DNA from: Acidimicrobiia bacterium
GTDB lineage: Bacteria; Actinomycetota; Acidimicrobiia; Acidimicrobiales; Poriferisodalaceae
DNA: 40,225 nt
Assembly: GCA_022822525.1 (NCBI GenBank)
Contig: JAJEBN010000054.1
Span: 1 to 40,225, forward strand
Reading direction: 5' to 3'
Part shown: positions 1 to 8,102 of the stretch, piece after piece
How positions within the stretch are numbered: the first letter of the stretch is position 1
Layout of the letters: every line of letters starts with the position of its first letter
Made by a program: the position numbers and the translations under genes
Notes under the pieces: model-generated
What the model saw: the letters and a program-made list of their open reading frames with translations, nothing else
Databases searched by the model: none
What the model was told of the DNA's origin: nothing

Positions 1-197
1 GCGACGAGCGCACCTACGGGCGCCCGGTGGTGATACGGGCCGTCACCAGCGCCGACGCCATGACCGCCGACTGGGCCCGCCTGCCCCACGACGTGCTCGA
101 GGCCATGAGCAGCCGGGTCATCGCCGAGGTACCCGGCGTGAACCGGGTCGTCTACGACATCACCTCCAAACCCCCCGGCACCATCGAATGGGAATAG
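1..197 (+). CDS. guaA: GMP synthase (glutamine-hydrolysing), C-terminal end only
   Basis: The window opens inside this gene; about 64 codons are visible, read from base 3 to the TAG at 195-197. GMP synthase aminates XMP to GMP in purine synthesis. The visible part belongs to the C-terminal dimerisation domain: it includes RPVVIRAV, the stretch [20 protein letters not shown], and the family-typical ending PPGTIEWE. The last residues are strongly conserved in GuaA proteins, so the identity is secure although the ATP-pyrophosphatase and glutaminase domains lie outside the window. The 3' end of guaA is a known integration site for genomic islands, and accessory genes follow at once here. Confidence 0.93.
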   Translation, partial: DERTYGRPVVIRAVTSADAMTADWARLPHDVLEAMSSRVIAEVPGVNRVVYDITSKPPGTIEWE

Positions 198-212
198 GCG
201 AATGGGACATAG
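185..212 (+). repeat. Direct repeat at the guaA 3' end (attachment-site-like)
   Basis: CGAATGGGA occurs at 185-193 and again at 199-207, followed by ATAG (194-197) and CATAG (208-212). The first copy spells the final Glu-Trp-Glu-stop of guaA. A repeated gene 3' end is what site-specific integration at guaA can leave, but the copies are adjacent rather than flanking an island and no integrase is visible. A chance tandem slip is also possible. Confidence 0.4.
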
Positions 213-866
213 CTGTGCTGCGCCCCCGCTCGTGGTCGACGTCGTCAGTTCTGGCAAGCACACGTTCACGGCGCTGGTCGAGGTGAAGACCGGCGACAGC
301 CCGCAGGAGCTCGACCAGATCGAGAAGTATCTGAAACTTGCCCGGGCCGAAGGCTACGACTGCCTGATCACGATCTCCGGCGAGGTCGCCCCCTTCGACG
401 GAGCGCATCCGACGCCACGGGCGGATTCCCTGCGCGTCGGCTCGGTCAAGCTCTATCACCTCTCGTGGACGCGAATTCTCGCAGAGGCAGTGCAGCAGGT
501 CGCCCATCACGGAGTCGACGACGAGGAACAGGCTTGGATCGCCGCAGAGCTCATCCGCTACCTGGAGCACCCCAACAGTGGCATCGCCCAGGCCAGCGAT
601 ATGGGCGACCACTGGGTCACTGTGCGGGACAAGGCGCGTGACGGGCTGCTCGGCAAGGCCGGCGCACCCGTAACGCCCGCAAGCTCGGTTTTGCCGACTC
701 GGTGGTCGATGCCATCGACGACTTCTACCGCAACGTTGTGCAGCACATGCGCAGCCCGACACCAGTTCCACCGAAGATGGCTGCAGCGCCTGCAGCCGAC
801 GAGGCTGCCGATTCGGAATCCAGCGGAGCGCCTGCCGAGTCGAACGCTTGCACTCTCAGGGGCTGA
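202..866 (+). pseudogene. Decayed nuclease-like protein fragment
   Basis: From about 202 to 640 the plus strand, frame 1, encodes convincing protein: ALVEVKTGDSPQELDQIEKYL, GYDCLITISGE, SVKLYHLSWTRILAEAVQ and ELIRYLEHPNSGI. The EVK with following helix resembles the core of PD-(D/E)XK nuclease-fold proteins of the kind found in phage-defence or restriction-like loci. The start of the domain is missing, because the reading frame begins abruptly just after guaA. Near 640-663 the plausible frame shifts to frame 3 (ARKLGFADSVVDAIDDFYRN), which stops at 864-866, inside the 3' end of the convergent ATPase gene. I read this as an N-terminally truncated, frameshifted remnant. The exact family is uncertain. 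Confidence 0.5.
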
Positions 867-2118
867 GAGCGGTGATGGGTGCGACGGCGACGCCGTCGGG
901 ACGTTCGTAGCCGTAGCCCGTGGAGGTGATCACGAGCAGCTTTGCGGGAGGCCCGATGCGGCTGGTGTCGACGGTGGACTGCAGGCGCAGCAGCGAGCCG
1001 GCCGCGCGGTCGACCGCTTCGGCGCCCCCGAGTTTCACCTCGATGCCGATCCAGGTGCCGTCGGACCGGCGCTGGACGATGGCGTCGGCTTCGAGTCCGC
1101 TCTTGTCCCGGTAGTGATGCACGCCGCAGCCGTTGATGTCCGCGTAGACGAGAAGGTCACGCATCACCAAGTTCTCGAAGATCAGTCCGTAGTAGCTGAG
1201 CTCGCTGCGCAGACGGTCGATGCCGATCTCCAGTGCCGCGACGGCCAGCGACGGGTCGGCGAAGAAGCGTTTGGGCGCTTGTCGCAGCGGCACCCGCGAC
1301 ATCAGGCGAGGTTGCCATGCTGGGGCGCGTTCGGTGACGAACAGGCGCTCCAGCGCCTCGAGGTACGCCTTCACGCTCGCTCGGTTGAGGTCGGCATCGT
1401 CGGCCAGCGTGGAATACCCGGCCTCGCTGGAGACGTTGCGCGCCAGAGATCGGATGAGCGCCGACACGCCTGCAGGGTCGCGGCGCACGCTGTCCACTCG
1501 GGAAACGTCGGTGCGTGCGATCTCGTTGAGGTACGCGCTCAGATTCTCCTGTGCGGCCGCTGGAGGGACATCGGCGAGACCGGGCCACCCGCCGCGCACG
1601 GCGCATTCCACGACGTCGTCGAAGCCGGCCTCGGGCTTCGCTGCCGAAACCGGCTCGCCTGCCAAGACTGAGCCGAGCGACACGTCGCCGGTCGAGTGGC
1701 CTGACTCGGCCAGCGTCATGGCCCGCATCCGGACCCGGCGCACCCGGCCGGCGCCGGAGTGGCGGGTCATGTCGTCAGGCGGCACGGCGGAGCCGGTGAG
1801 CAGGAAGATCCCCTTGTCGGGCCGGTCGTCGCACGCTCGCCGCATGGCGTTCCACGTGCCGGGCACCAGGTGCCACTCGTCGAGGAGCCGTGGCGTCGGC
1901 CCGTCGAGGATGCGCGCCGGGTCCACCGAGAACGCCAGGCGCTGTTCGTCGCTGCCGTCGAAGAGCACCTCGCTGTTCGCGAACTGCCGCGCTGTCCATG
2001 TCTTGCCGCAGGCCCGCGGCCCTTCGACCACGACCGCCCCAACAGCACTCAGCGCCGACGCGATGGATGCCTCAGCGAGCCTGCTTCGATACCCGGGTGT
2101 TGGCGCAACAGTGCTCAT
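856..2118 (-). CDS. AAA+ ATPase with DUF4143 domain
   Basis: A 420-residue protein of the AAA_14/DUF4143 family. The N-terminal ATPase shows Walker A GPRACGKT at residues 33-40 and a Walker B-like LLDEWH near 78-83. The C-terminal half is DUF4143, ending in a PD-(D/E)XK-like segment (LEADAIV followed by IGIEVKLG). Members are common in accessory regions, often beside toxin-antitoxin genes; their physiological role is poorly known. I start at the ATG at 2118, which has AAGGG a few bases upstream; an in-frame TTG at 2133 would add five residues. The gene faces guaA and the nuclease remnant, overlaps the end of that remnant, and diverges from the VapBC pair. Confidence 0.85.
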   Translation of the reverse strand: MSTVAPTPGYRSRLAEASIASALSAVGAVVVEGPRACGKTWTARQFANSEVLFDGSDEQRLAFSVDPARILDGPTPRLLDEWHLVPGTWNAMRRACDDRPDKGIFLLTGSAVPPDDMTRHSGAGRVRRVRMRAMTLAESGHSTGDVSLGSVLAGEPVSAAKPEAGFDDVVECAVRGGWPGLADVPPAAAQENLSAYLNEIARTDVSRVDSVRRDPAGVSALIRSLARNVSSEAGYSTLADDADLNRASVKAYLEALERLFVTERAPAWQPRLMSRVPLRQAPKRFFADPSLAVAALEIGIDRLRSELSYYGLIFENLVMRDLLVYADINGCGVHHYRDKSGLEADAIVQRRSDGTWIGIEVKLGGAEAVDRAAGSLLRLQSTVDTSRIGPPAKLLVITSTGYGYERPDGVAVAPITALSP

Positions 2119-2427
2119 GTCGCCCTTGCTCAACGCGGTCGATGCTGCATGACAGTCCTAATCAGCACTTTGGCTCGTCTGCAATCTACAAAATGGCGTC
2201 TCTCCAATCAACAGAACGGCGTTCTACGAATCAGCAAACTGGCAACACGTTCCCCCCGACCAAGACGCTCCCGCCGCGCGCCGTTCGGCGCATGACTGCT
2301 GGTCAGATCCCGCGGCCATCGTCATGGCGACTGCGTTGCGGCGACTGTCCAGACCCGGTCGCATCCGCCGGTCGGTTCCGATGGCTCACCCCGAAACCGA
2401 CTGGCCCGGCCGGGAAACGTGATGTGA
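2119..2427. other. Divergent intergenic stretch, no gene seen
   Basis: About 310 bases between the DUF4143 ATPase and the VapBC pair. Bases 2150-2240 are less GC-rich than the surroundings. A small perfect inverted repeat, AGAAC-GGC-GTTCT, lies at 2213-2225. No open frame here looks like protein and I see no RNA gene. Confidence 0.5.
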
Positions 2428-2436
2428 TGCTATGAT
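2428..2436 (+). promoter_or_regulatory. Extended -10 promoter of vapB, predicted leaderless
   Basis: TGC then TATGAT (2431-2436) is an extended -10 element. Its end lies 6 nt before the GTG at 2443, so transcription should begin at or next to the start codon. There is no Shine-Dalgarno site and no clear -35. Confidence 0.55.
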
Positions 2437-2442
2437 GTCACT

Positions 2443-2691
2443 GTGAGGACGGTCATCACGCTGCCGGATCATGTTCATGCGCTGGCGAAGCAGCGCGCGG
2501 CGGAGCAGGGCATCAGTTTCGCGGAGTTCGCGCGGCGGCTGTTCGACCGCGAGCTCGACTCAGCGGTTCCGCAGGGCGACCTCGACGCGATCTGTGCAAT
2601 GGTGAACGGCGAAGCGTTCGACATGGCCGCCGACGGCAAGGCCATCGTGGCCGAGGCGGCGGCAGCACAGCAAGCGCAGCGTCTGGGCTGA
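2443..2691 (+). CDS. vapB: VapB-type antitoxin (ribbon-helix-helix)
   Basis: An 82-residue protein starting at GTG 2443. It opens with RTVITLPDHVHALAKQRA and then EQGISFAEFARRLFDREL, the strand-helix-helix pattern of ribbon-helix-helix antitoxins. The C-terminal half (DMAADGKAIVAEAAAAQQ) would wrap the toxin. The stop is 3 bases before the PIN-domain gene, the usual antitoxin-toxin order. Such antitoxins repress their own operon, so the promoter just upstream is probably self-regulated. No operator is obvious apart from repeated GTGATG/TGATG words around the -10. Confidence 0.8.
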   Translation: MRTVITLPDHVHALAKQRAAEQGISFAEFARRLFDRELDSAVPQGDLDAICAMVNGEAFDMAADGKAIVAEAAAAQQAQRLG

Positions 2692-2694
2692 GCT

Positions 2695-3114
2695 GTGCAG
2701 CTCAGCTTCGTCGACACCTCCGCGTGGGTGTCGATGGCCGACGGCGCGGAGTCGTCCCATGTTCAGGTGGCAGAGGCGCTGCGTGAGCGGCGCGGCCGGC
2801 TGCTGACAGCGGATCATGTGCTGCAGGAGACGTGGATGGTGATGAAGCACCGCCACGACCGGTTCGCGGCGGAGAGTCTGGTGAACGCGATCCGCAGGGG
2901 CACGGCGCGTGTGGAAGTGTCACTGCTGGGTGACCTCGAGGCGGCAGCGACCATCGGGGCGGCCTTCGCCGATCAGGACTTCTCGTTAGCGGATCGGACG
3001 AGCTGGGCGGTGATGGAGCGGTTGGGCATCACCGAGGCCGTGTCGCTGGACCGCGATTTCCGGGTGTACCGCTACGGCCCCGGCCGGCGCAGGGCCTTCG
3101 ACGTCGTCCCCTAG
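2695..3114 (+). CDS. vapC: VapC-type PIN-domain toxin
   Basis: A 139-residue PIN-domain protein starting at GTG 2695, three bases after the antitoxin stop. PIN toxins are Mg-dependent ribonucleases that cut tRNA or rRNA when the antitoxin is degraded. The acidic active-site set is visible: D7 in FVDTSAWV, E45 in LQETWMV, D100 in DFSLADRTSW and D119 in SLDRDFRVY. The length matches the family and nothing is broken, so the pair should be functional. The target RNA cannot be inferred. The gene ends just before a block of 23-bp repeats. Confidence 0.85.
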   Translation: MQLSFVDTSAWVSMADGAESSHVQVAEALRERRGRLLTADHVLQETWMVMKHRHDRFAAESLVNAIRRGTARVEVSLLGDLEAAATIGAAFADQDFSLADRTSWAVMERLGITEAVSLDRDFRVYRYGPGRRRAFDVVP

Positions 3115-3120
3115 AGCGCA

Positions 3121-3212
3121 TGCGAGCTGGTTCGATAGCAGCCGTCGGTTTGGTACATCAGAGACCGTCGTTTTGGTTCGATACAAGATGTCGGTTTGGC
3201 GTGACAACGGAT
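3121..3212 (+). repeat. Four degenerate 23-bp tandem repeats
   Basis: Units lie at 3121-3143, 3144-3166, 3167-3189 and 3190-3212, exactly 23 bases each. Units 2-4 start with GTCGGTTTGG, GTCGTTTTGG and GTCGGTTTGG. Units 1 and 3 share TGGTTCGATA at the same offset. The block lies between vapC and argJ. Evenly spaced terminal repeats are a feature of some insertion-sequence ends (for example the IS21 family), so this could be a solo element end or a protein-binding array. No transposase is present. Confidence 0.55.
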
Positions 3213-3349
3213 CCCGGAAGGGGCCGACGCTGAACGCATTCGTTCCGACCAACGCCTCGTTGAATTGGCAGGGTGATTGTGCACAGCCGCAACTACCTTG
3301 GCCCCACAGCCGCGGCCGGGCCGCGGGAAGCGTGCGACAAGGGCTGATC

Positions 3350-4558
3350 ATGACTTCAGCAGGGGCCGAGAACTCGGCTGCATCGGTGGACTTGCCGGCG
3401 GGCTTTGCTTGCCATGTGGGCAACATCGGCATGAAGGACGACACCGACGATGTGATGGTCTTGGCGGCTGATCGGGTGTCGGCCGCAGCCGGCGTATTCA
3501 CCAAGAGCCTGTTCTCGGGGGCCAGCGTGCGCCGCAGTCAGGCCAACGTTGCCGACGGACGAGTGCAGGCCGTGGTGGTCGTGTCGAAGAACTCCAACGT
3601 GGCAACCGGCGAGCAGGGTGAGCGGGACGCAGCGAACCTCGCCAGTCGGGTCGCGGAACTGGTGGGCTGCGAGCCCGATCAGGTGCTCGTGGGCTCCACT
3701 GGCGTGATCGGCGTGCCCTATCCCGAAGGCAAGGTGGACGCGTATTTCGATCGGCTGATCGCCGAACCCGGGCCTGCGCTCGACAGCAACGATGCCGAGG
3801 CCGCTGCGACGGCGATCATGACCACCGACACGCATCCCAAGACGGCAAGCGCATCAGCCGGCGCCGCCACCGTGGTGGGCATTGCGAAAGGCTCGGGGAT
3901 GATCGAGCCCGACATGGCCACGATGATCTCAGTGATCACCACCGACGCCGACATTGCTCCCGACCGGCTCGACGCCATGCTGCGCCGGGTCTGCGATGTG
4001 ACGTTCAACGCGCTCAGCGTCGACACCGACACCTCCACCAGCGACATGGTGGTGATGCTGGCGAACGGCGCAGCCGGTCCGGTCGATGAGGCTGATCTGG
4101 AGGCCGCGCTCGGCGCGGTCAGCCTGGATCTGACACGCCAGCTCGCCTTCGACGGCGAGGGTGCCGAGACCCTGATCGTGGTGACGGCGAACGGCGCTCG
4201 TGACGACGCGCAGGCCAAGCGCGTCGCCAAGGCCATCGTGAACTCGCCGCTCGTCAAGACCGCCGTGCACGGCCGCGACCCCAACTGGGGCCGGGTCGCG
4301 ATGGCGATCGGCAAGTGCAGCGACGAGACCGACATCGACGCTGATCGCGTCAAGATCCGCTTCGGCAATCAAGAGGTGTACCCGACGCCGGCAACGGCCG
4401 CAGCCCTTGCCGAGCTCGAGGAGTACCTGGCATCTGACGAGGTGCTGATCTCGGTGGATCTGGGCATTCGTTCCGACGGCACAGCCGGCTCGTTCACCGT
4501 GTACGGCTGCGACCTCACCGATGAGTACGTCCGCATCAACGCCGACTACACGACGTGA
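3350..4558 (+). CDS. argJ: Glutamate N-acetyltransferase / ornithine acetyltransferase
   Basis: A 402-residue ArgJ, which recycles acetyl groups in arginine synthesis by moving acetyl from N-acetylornithine to glutamate. The self-cleavage site that splits the precursor into alpha and beta chains is present as KGSGMIEPDMATMISV, with T191 the expected nucleophile. Other family motifs are ANVADGRVQAVVV, DTDTSTSD and HGRDPNWGRVAMAIG. I start at ATG 3350, preceded by AAGGG; a longer in-frame reading from 3173 has non-family sequence and would run through the 23-bp repeats. Whether it also makes N-acetylglutamate de novo cannot be told. No other arg gene is nearby. The stop overlaps the start of the helicase gene (GTGA, 4555-4558). 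Confidence 0.93.
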   Translation: MTSAGAENSAASVDLPAGFACHVGNIGMKDDTDDVMVLAADRVSAAAGVFTKSLFSGASVRRSQANVADGRVQAVVVVSKNSNVATGEQGERDAANLASRVAELVGCEPDQVLVGSTGVIGVPYPEGKVDAYFDRLIAEPGPALDSNDAEAAATAIMTTDTHPKTASASAGAATVVGIAKGSGMIEPDMATMISVITTDADIAPDRLDAMLRRVCDVTFNALSVDTDTSTSDMVVMLANGAAGPVDEADLEAALGAVSLDLTRQLAFDGEGAETLIVVTANGARDDAQAKRVAKAIVNSPLVKTAVHGRDPNWGRVAMAIGKCSDETDIDADRVKIRFGNQEVYPTPATAAALAELEEYLASDEVLISVDLGIRSDGTAGSFTVYGCDLTDEYVRINADYTT

Positions 4559-6882
4559 ATGACGACCCGATCCTGGAGCCGCTGAACGCCGGTCAGCGGG
4601 CCGCCGTGCTGCACGGCGACGGCCCGGCGCTGGTGGTGGCCGGGGCCGGCTCGGGCAAGACCCGCGTGCTCAGCCACCGCATCGCCTACCTGCTCGCGCA
4701 CCGGCAGGTGAGCCCGTTCGGCTTGCTGGCGATCACCTTCACCAACAAGGCGGCAGGGGAGATGCGCGAGCGCATCGGCAGCCTTGTCGGTCCCGTCGCG
4801 AACCGGATGTGGATCTCCACATTCCACAGCGCATGTGCCCGCATCCTGCGCAGTCACGCCGATGTGCTCGGCTACCCGTCGGCGTTCAGCATCTACGACC
4901 AGGCCGACGCCCGACGCCTCACCCGCTACGTGGTGCGCGACCTCGACCTCGATCCCAAGAAGTTCGCGGACCGCACGGTGCACGCTGCGATCTCGACGAT
5001 GAAGAACCGTCTGGTCACGCCGACCCAGGCCGCCGATCTCTCCTTGGCCCCCGACGGCGGCGGGCCGTTCTCCCGCGATGTGGCCCGCGTCTATTCCGAA
5101 TACCAGAAGCGTCTGCGGCGCGCCGGCGCCATGGACTTCGACGATCTGCTGATGCTGGGCGTGGAGCTGCTCGGCGCTCATGACGACGTGGCCGAGCACT
5201 ACCGGCAGCGGTTCGAGCACATCCTCGTCGACGAGTACCAGGACACGAACCTGGCCCAAGTTCGCTTGATCGGCCTGCTTGCCGGCCCTGCACGCAACGT
5301 GTTCGTGGTGGGCGATTCCGACCAGTCGATCTACGCCTTCCGCGGTGCGGACATCACCAACATCCTGGAGTTCGGCGCCACCTTCGACGACAGCTCGACC
5401 TACGTGCTCGACCAGAACTACCGCTCCAGCCAGGCCATCCTCGACGCAGCCAATTCGGTGATCCGCAACAACCTGGGGCGCCCGTCCAAGAACCTGTGGA
5501 CCGACCGTTCCGGCGGGGCGAAGCCGATCAGCTACCGCGGCACCGATGCCGATGACGAGGCCCGCTACGTGTGTGCCGAGCTGCGGCGCCTGCACGGCGA
5601 CGGCCGGATCGACTGGAGCGACGCAGCGGTCTTCTACCGGTCCAACGCCCAGTCGCGGGTGATCGAGGAGGAGCTGGTCGCCAACGACGTGCCGTACCAG
5701 ATCATCGGCGGCACCCGCTTCTACGACCGGCGCGAGATCAAGGACGCACTGGCGTTTCTGCGGGCCGCAGTGAACCCGTCTGATGAGGTGTCGCTCAAGC
5801 GAGTGGTGAACCTGCCGGCCCGCGGCGTCGGCGACCGCACCATCGCGAAGCTCGATGACGTGGCGGCGCGTGACGGGTTGACCCTCGCCGAGGTCATCGA
5901 TCAGCTCGAGGCTCTTGATGTACGGGGCAAGGCCCGCGGCGGCCTGCTGCAGTTCCGCGAACTGCTGAGCCGCTGCGCGGCACAGGTGGAAGCGGGTCCG
6001 GCCGCGGTGCTGCAAGCCGCGCTGGAAGGCTCCGGTTATGTGCAGGAGCTCCGGGAAGAGCGCAGCATCGAGGCGGAGGGCCGTCTGGAGAATCTCGAGG
6101 ATCTGGTTGGCAGCGCTGCGGACTTCGAGTCGTGCGACGAGTTCCTGGAGCAGGTGTCGCTGGTGAGCGACGTCGACGAGATGACCGATGCCTCGCAGGT
6201 GTCGCTGATGACGCTGCATGCAGCGAAGGGCCTCGAGTACGACGTGGTGTTCGTGACCGGCCTCGAAGAGGGAGTGTTCCCCCACCACCGCACCTTCACC
6301 GATCCGCTTGAACTGGAAGAGGAACGCCGGCTGGCCTATGTGGGCATCACCCGGGCACGCAAGCAGCTGTACCTGACCCACGCGTGGAGCCGGCTGCTGC
6401 ACGGCCAGACCAGCTACAACCCGCCGAGCCGGTTCATCGGCGAGATTCCCGAGCAGCTGCTCGACGACCGCTCGCCCGACCACGGCCGCTCTGGCTCATC
6501 GTGGCGACCGGCCACCAGCGACTGGGGTGCCAACCGGGGCGGCAGCGAGTACAGCCAGTTGGGCGAGGCCGAGCAGGCCGAGCGGCGCCAGAAGCGCAGC
6601 GACCCCGCTCGCCACGATGACAGCGCCGCGAAAGGACGTGAGTCTCGCCGGGAGGAGGCCCGCCGCCGGGTGGCGGCGCGCAAGGGCGAGCCGAAACCGG
6701 CCCCCTCGGCTGACCTCGGATACGGCGTGGGCGACGACGTGCTGCATGACCGATTCGGGGCCGGTGTCGTCCAGGACGTGCGGCCCGACGGCGACGACTG
6801 GGAGGTCACGGTCCACTTCGCCGATCTCGGCCCCAAGACGCTCGTCGCCAGCTTCGCCAACCTTCGCCGCCTCCGCTCATAG
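4555..6882 (+). CDS. pcrA: UvrD/PcrA-family superfamily 1A DNA helicase
   Basis: A 775-residue 3'-5' helicase of the UvrD/PcrA type, acting in nucleotide excision repair and removal of replication or transcription blocks. Walker A is AGAGSGKT (29-36), motif Ia TFTNKAAGEM, motif II VDEYQDTN (225 onward), motif III GDSDQSIYAFRGA, then QNYRSS, TLHAAKGLEYDVVFV and RRLAYVGITRA. After a charged, Arg-rich linker the C-terminus (GVGDDVLHDRFGAGVV to about residue 775) is the Tudor-like domain that in PcrA binds RNA polymerase. The GTG start at 4555 overlaps the argJ stop by four bases, so the two are probably translationally coupled. The name uvrD2-like or pcrA is a matter of convention. Confidence 0.93.
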   Translation: MNDDPILEPLNAGQRAAVLHGDGPALVVAGAGSGKTRVLSHRIAYLLAHRQVSPFGLLAITFTNKAAGEMRERIGSLVGPVANRMWISTFHSACARILRSHADVLGYPSAFSIYDQADARRLTRYVVRDLDLDPKKFADRTVHAAISTMKNRLVTPTQAADLSLAPDGGGPFSRDVARVYSEYQKRLRRAGAMDFDDLLMLGVELLGAHDDVAEHYRQRFEHILVDEYQDTNLAQVRLIGLLAGPARNVFVVGDSDQSIYAFRGADITNILEFGATFDDSSTYVLDQNYRSSQAILDAANSVIRNNLGRPSKNLWTDRSGGAKPISYRGTDADDEARYVCAELRRLHGDGRIDWSDAAVFYRSNAQSRVIEEELVANDVPYQIIGGTRFYDRREIKDALAFLRAAVNPSDEVSLKRVVNLPARGVGDRTIAKLDDVAARDGLTLAEVIDQLEALDVRGKARGGLLQFRELLSRCAAQVEAGPAAVLQAALEGSGYVQELREERSIEAEGRLENLEDLVGSAADFESCDEFLEQVSLVSDVDEMTDASQVSLMTLHAAKGLEYDVVFVTGLEEGVFPHHRTFTDPLELEEERRLAYVGITRARKQLYLTHAWSRLLHGQTSYNPPSRFIGEIPEQLLDDRSPDHGRSGSSWRPATSDWGANRGGSEYSQLGEAEQAERRQKRSDPARHDDSAAKGRESRREEARRRVAARKGEPKPAPSADLGYGVGDDVLHDRFGAGVVQDVRPDGDDWEVTVHFADLGPKTLVASFANLRRLRS

Positions 6883-6893
6883 GGGGCCAGAAT

Positions 6894-6922
6894 CCCTGCC
6901 GGATTCGCAGCGGGCGGCAGGG
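6894..6922 (+). terminator. GC-rich hairpin between pcrA and sucC
   Basis: CCCTGCCG (6894-6901) and CGGCAGGG (6915-6922) are perfect 8-bp arms around a 13-base loop, 12 bases after the helicase stop. No T-run follows, so it may be a weak terminator, or an operator, since it ends 9 bases before the predicted sucC -10. Confidence 0.4.
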
Positions 6923-6931
6923 CTTCGCTCC

Positions 6932-6937
6932 TATGCT
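6932..6937 (+). promoter_or_regulatory. -10 element of sucC, predicted leaderless
   Basis: TATGCT ends 7 bases before the GTG at 6945, whose reading gives the canonical SucC start VDLFEYQGK. No Shine-Dalgarno site lies between. An ATG at 6933 would sit inside this element. Confidence 0.45.
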
Positions 6938-6944
6938 CCCCGCC

Positions 6945-8087
6945 GTGGATCTCTTCGAGTATCAGGGCAAGCAGTTCTTCCGCAGCTACGGCATGCCGGT
7001 ATCCGACGGCGACGTCGCCTTCAGCGTCGACGAAGCAGTAGCTGCCGCAGAGCGCTTGGGCACGCCGGTGATGGTGAAGGCGCAGGTGCACACCGGCGGG
7101 CGCGGCAAGGCAGGGGGCGTGAAGTTCGCCGCCTCCGTCGATGACGTGCGAACCCATGCGTCCAACATCCTGGGTCTCGACATCAACGGACACGTCGTGC
7201 GGCGGCTGTGGATCGAGAAGGCGTCGGACATCGCCGAGGAGTACTACGCCAGCTTCACGCTCGACCGTTCAGCCAAGAAGCATCTGGGGATGCTGTCCGC
7301 TGAGGGCGGCGTCGAGATCGAGACGGTGGCGGCCGAGAATCCCGACGCGATCAGCAAGGTGCTCGTCGACCCCGCTGAGGGCCTCACCGAAGCGGCCGCC
7401 CGGGCGTGGGTGGAGGGCGCCAACCTCAATCCTGTCGCCACCGATCAGGCCGTCGACATCCTGCGCAAGCTCTATGTGGCCTATGTCGAGGGCGACGCCG
7501 ACCTGGTCGAGATCAACCCGCTGATCCTGACGCCCGACAATCGGGTTCACGTGCTCGACGCCAAGGTGACGCTGGACGCCAACGCCGTGTTCCGCCATGA
7601 GGACTACGCGCAGTACGACGAGACCCAGCCCCGTGACGAACGTGAGGAGGCTGCCCACGCCAAGGGCCTGCAGTACGTAGGCCTTGCCGGCAGCGTCGGC
7701 GTGATCGCCAACGGCGCCGGGCTGGCGATGAGCACCGTGGACGTGGTGAACCAGGTGGGCGGCAAGCCCGCCAACTTCCTCGACATCGGCGGCGGCGCCA
7801 ACGCCCAGGTGATGGCCAATGCGCTGGAGGTCATCAACAACGATCCCGACGTGCGGGCCATCTTCATCAACATCTTCGGCGGGATCACCCGCGGCGAGGA
7901 AGTGGCCAACGGCATCATCGGTGCGCTCGACGCGGTCGACATCGAGGCGCCGATCGTGCTGCGCCTCGACGGCACGAACGCCGCGGAGGGGCGCGAGATC
8001 CTCGCACCGCACCTCAACGAGAAGCTGGTGATGGAACCGACCATGCTCGACGCTGCCCGTCGAGCCGTCGCGATGGCCGCGGCCTGA
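6945..8087 (+). CDS. sucC: Succinyl-CoA ligase (ADP-forming), beta subunit
   Basis: A 380-residue ATP-grasp subunit of succinyl-CoA synthetase, the substrate-level phosphorylation step of the TCA cycle; it binds ATP and succinate and pairs with SucD encoded 15 bases downstream. The N-terminus DLFEYQGKQFF and the nucleotide loop KAQVHTGGRGKAGG (45-58) are diagnostic. LVEINPL and the GGGANAQVMANALEVI and FINIFGGITRGEEVA stretches mark the C-terminal ligase domain. I use GTG 6945 because it gives the usual start and fits the leaderless promoter; ATG 6933 would add MLPA. Confidence 0.94.
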   Translation: MDLFEYQGKQFFRSYGMPVSDGDVAFSVDEAVAAAERLGTPVMVKAQVHTGGRGKAGGVKFAASVDDVRTHASNILGLDINGHVVRRLWIEKASDIAEEYYASFTLDRSAKKHLGMLSAEGGVEIETVAAENPDAISKVLVDPAEGLTEAAARAWVEGANLNPVATDQAVDILRKLYVAYVEGDADLVEINPLILTPDNRVHVLDAKVTLDANAVFRHEDYAQYDETQPRDEREEAAHAKGLQYVGLAGSVGVIANGAGLAMSTVDVVNQVGGKPANFLDIGGGANAQVMANALEVINNDPDVRAIFINIFGGITRGEEVANGIIGALDAVDIEAPIVLRLDGTNAAEGREILAPHLNEKLVMEPTMLDAARRAVAMAAA

Positions 8088-8102
8088 TCAGGGGAGCTTC
8101 AG

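Noticed and set aside
867..1671. Plus-strand frame continuing from the nuclease fragment across the DUF4143 gene
   Set aside because: After about base 640 the translation is a shadow of the minus-strand ATPase and shows no protein-like pattern.
2213..2225. AGAAC-GGC-GTTCT as a LexA (SOS) box
   Set aside because: The spacer is three bases, whereas the Gram-positive LexA box needs GAAC-N4-GTTC, and no damage-response gene is adjacent.
3173..3349. N-terminal extension of ArgJ by 59 residues
   Set aside because: The extra residues are not ArgJ-like and would be encoded partly by the 23-bp repeats; ATG 3350 has a ribosome site.
4546..6483. A 645-codon open frame on the minus strand opposite the helicase
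   Set aside because: It is antisense to an intact pcrA, full of Val/Leu/His/Arg runs typical of shadow frames at high GC, and has no recognisable domain.
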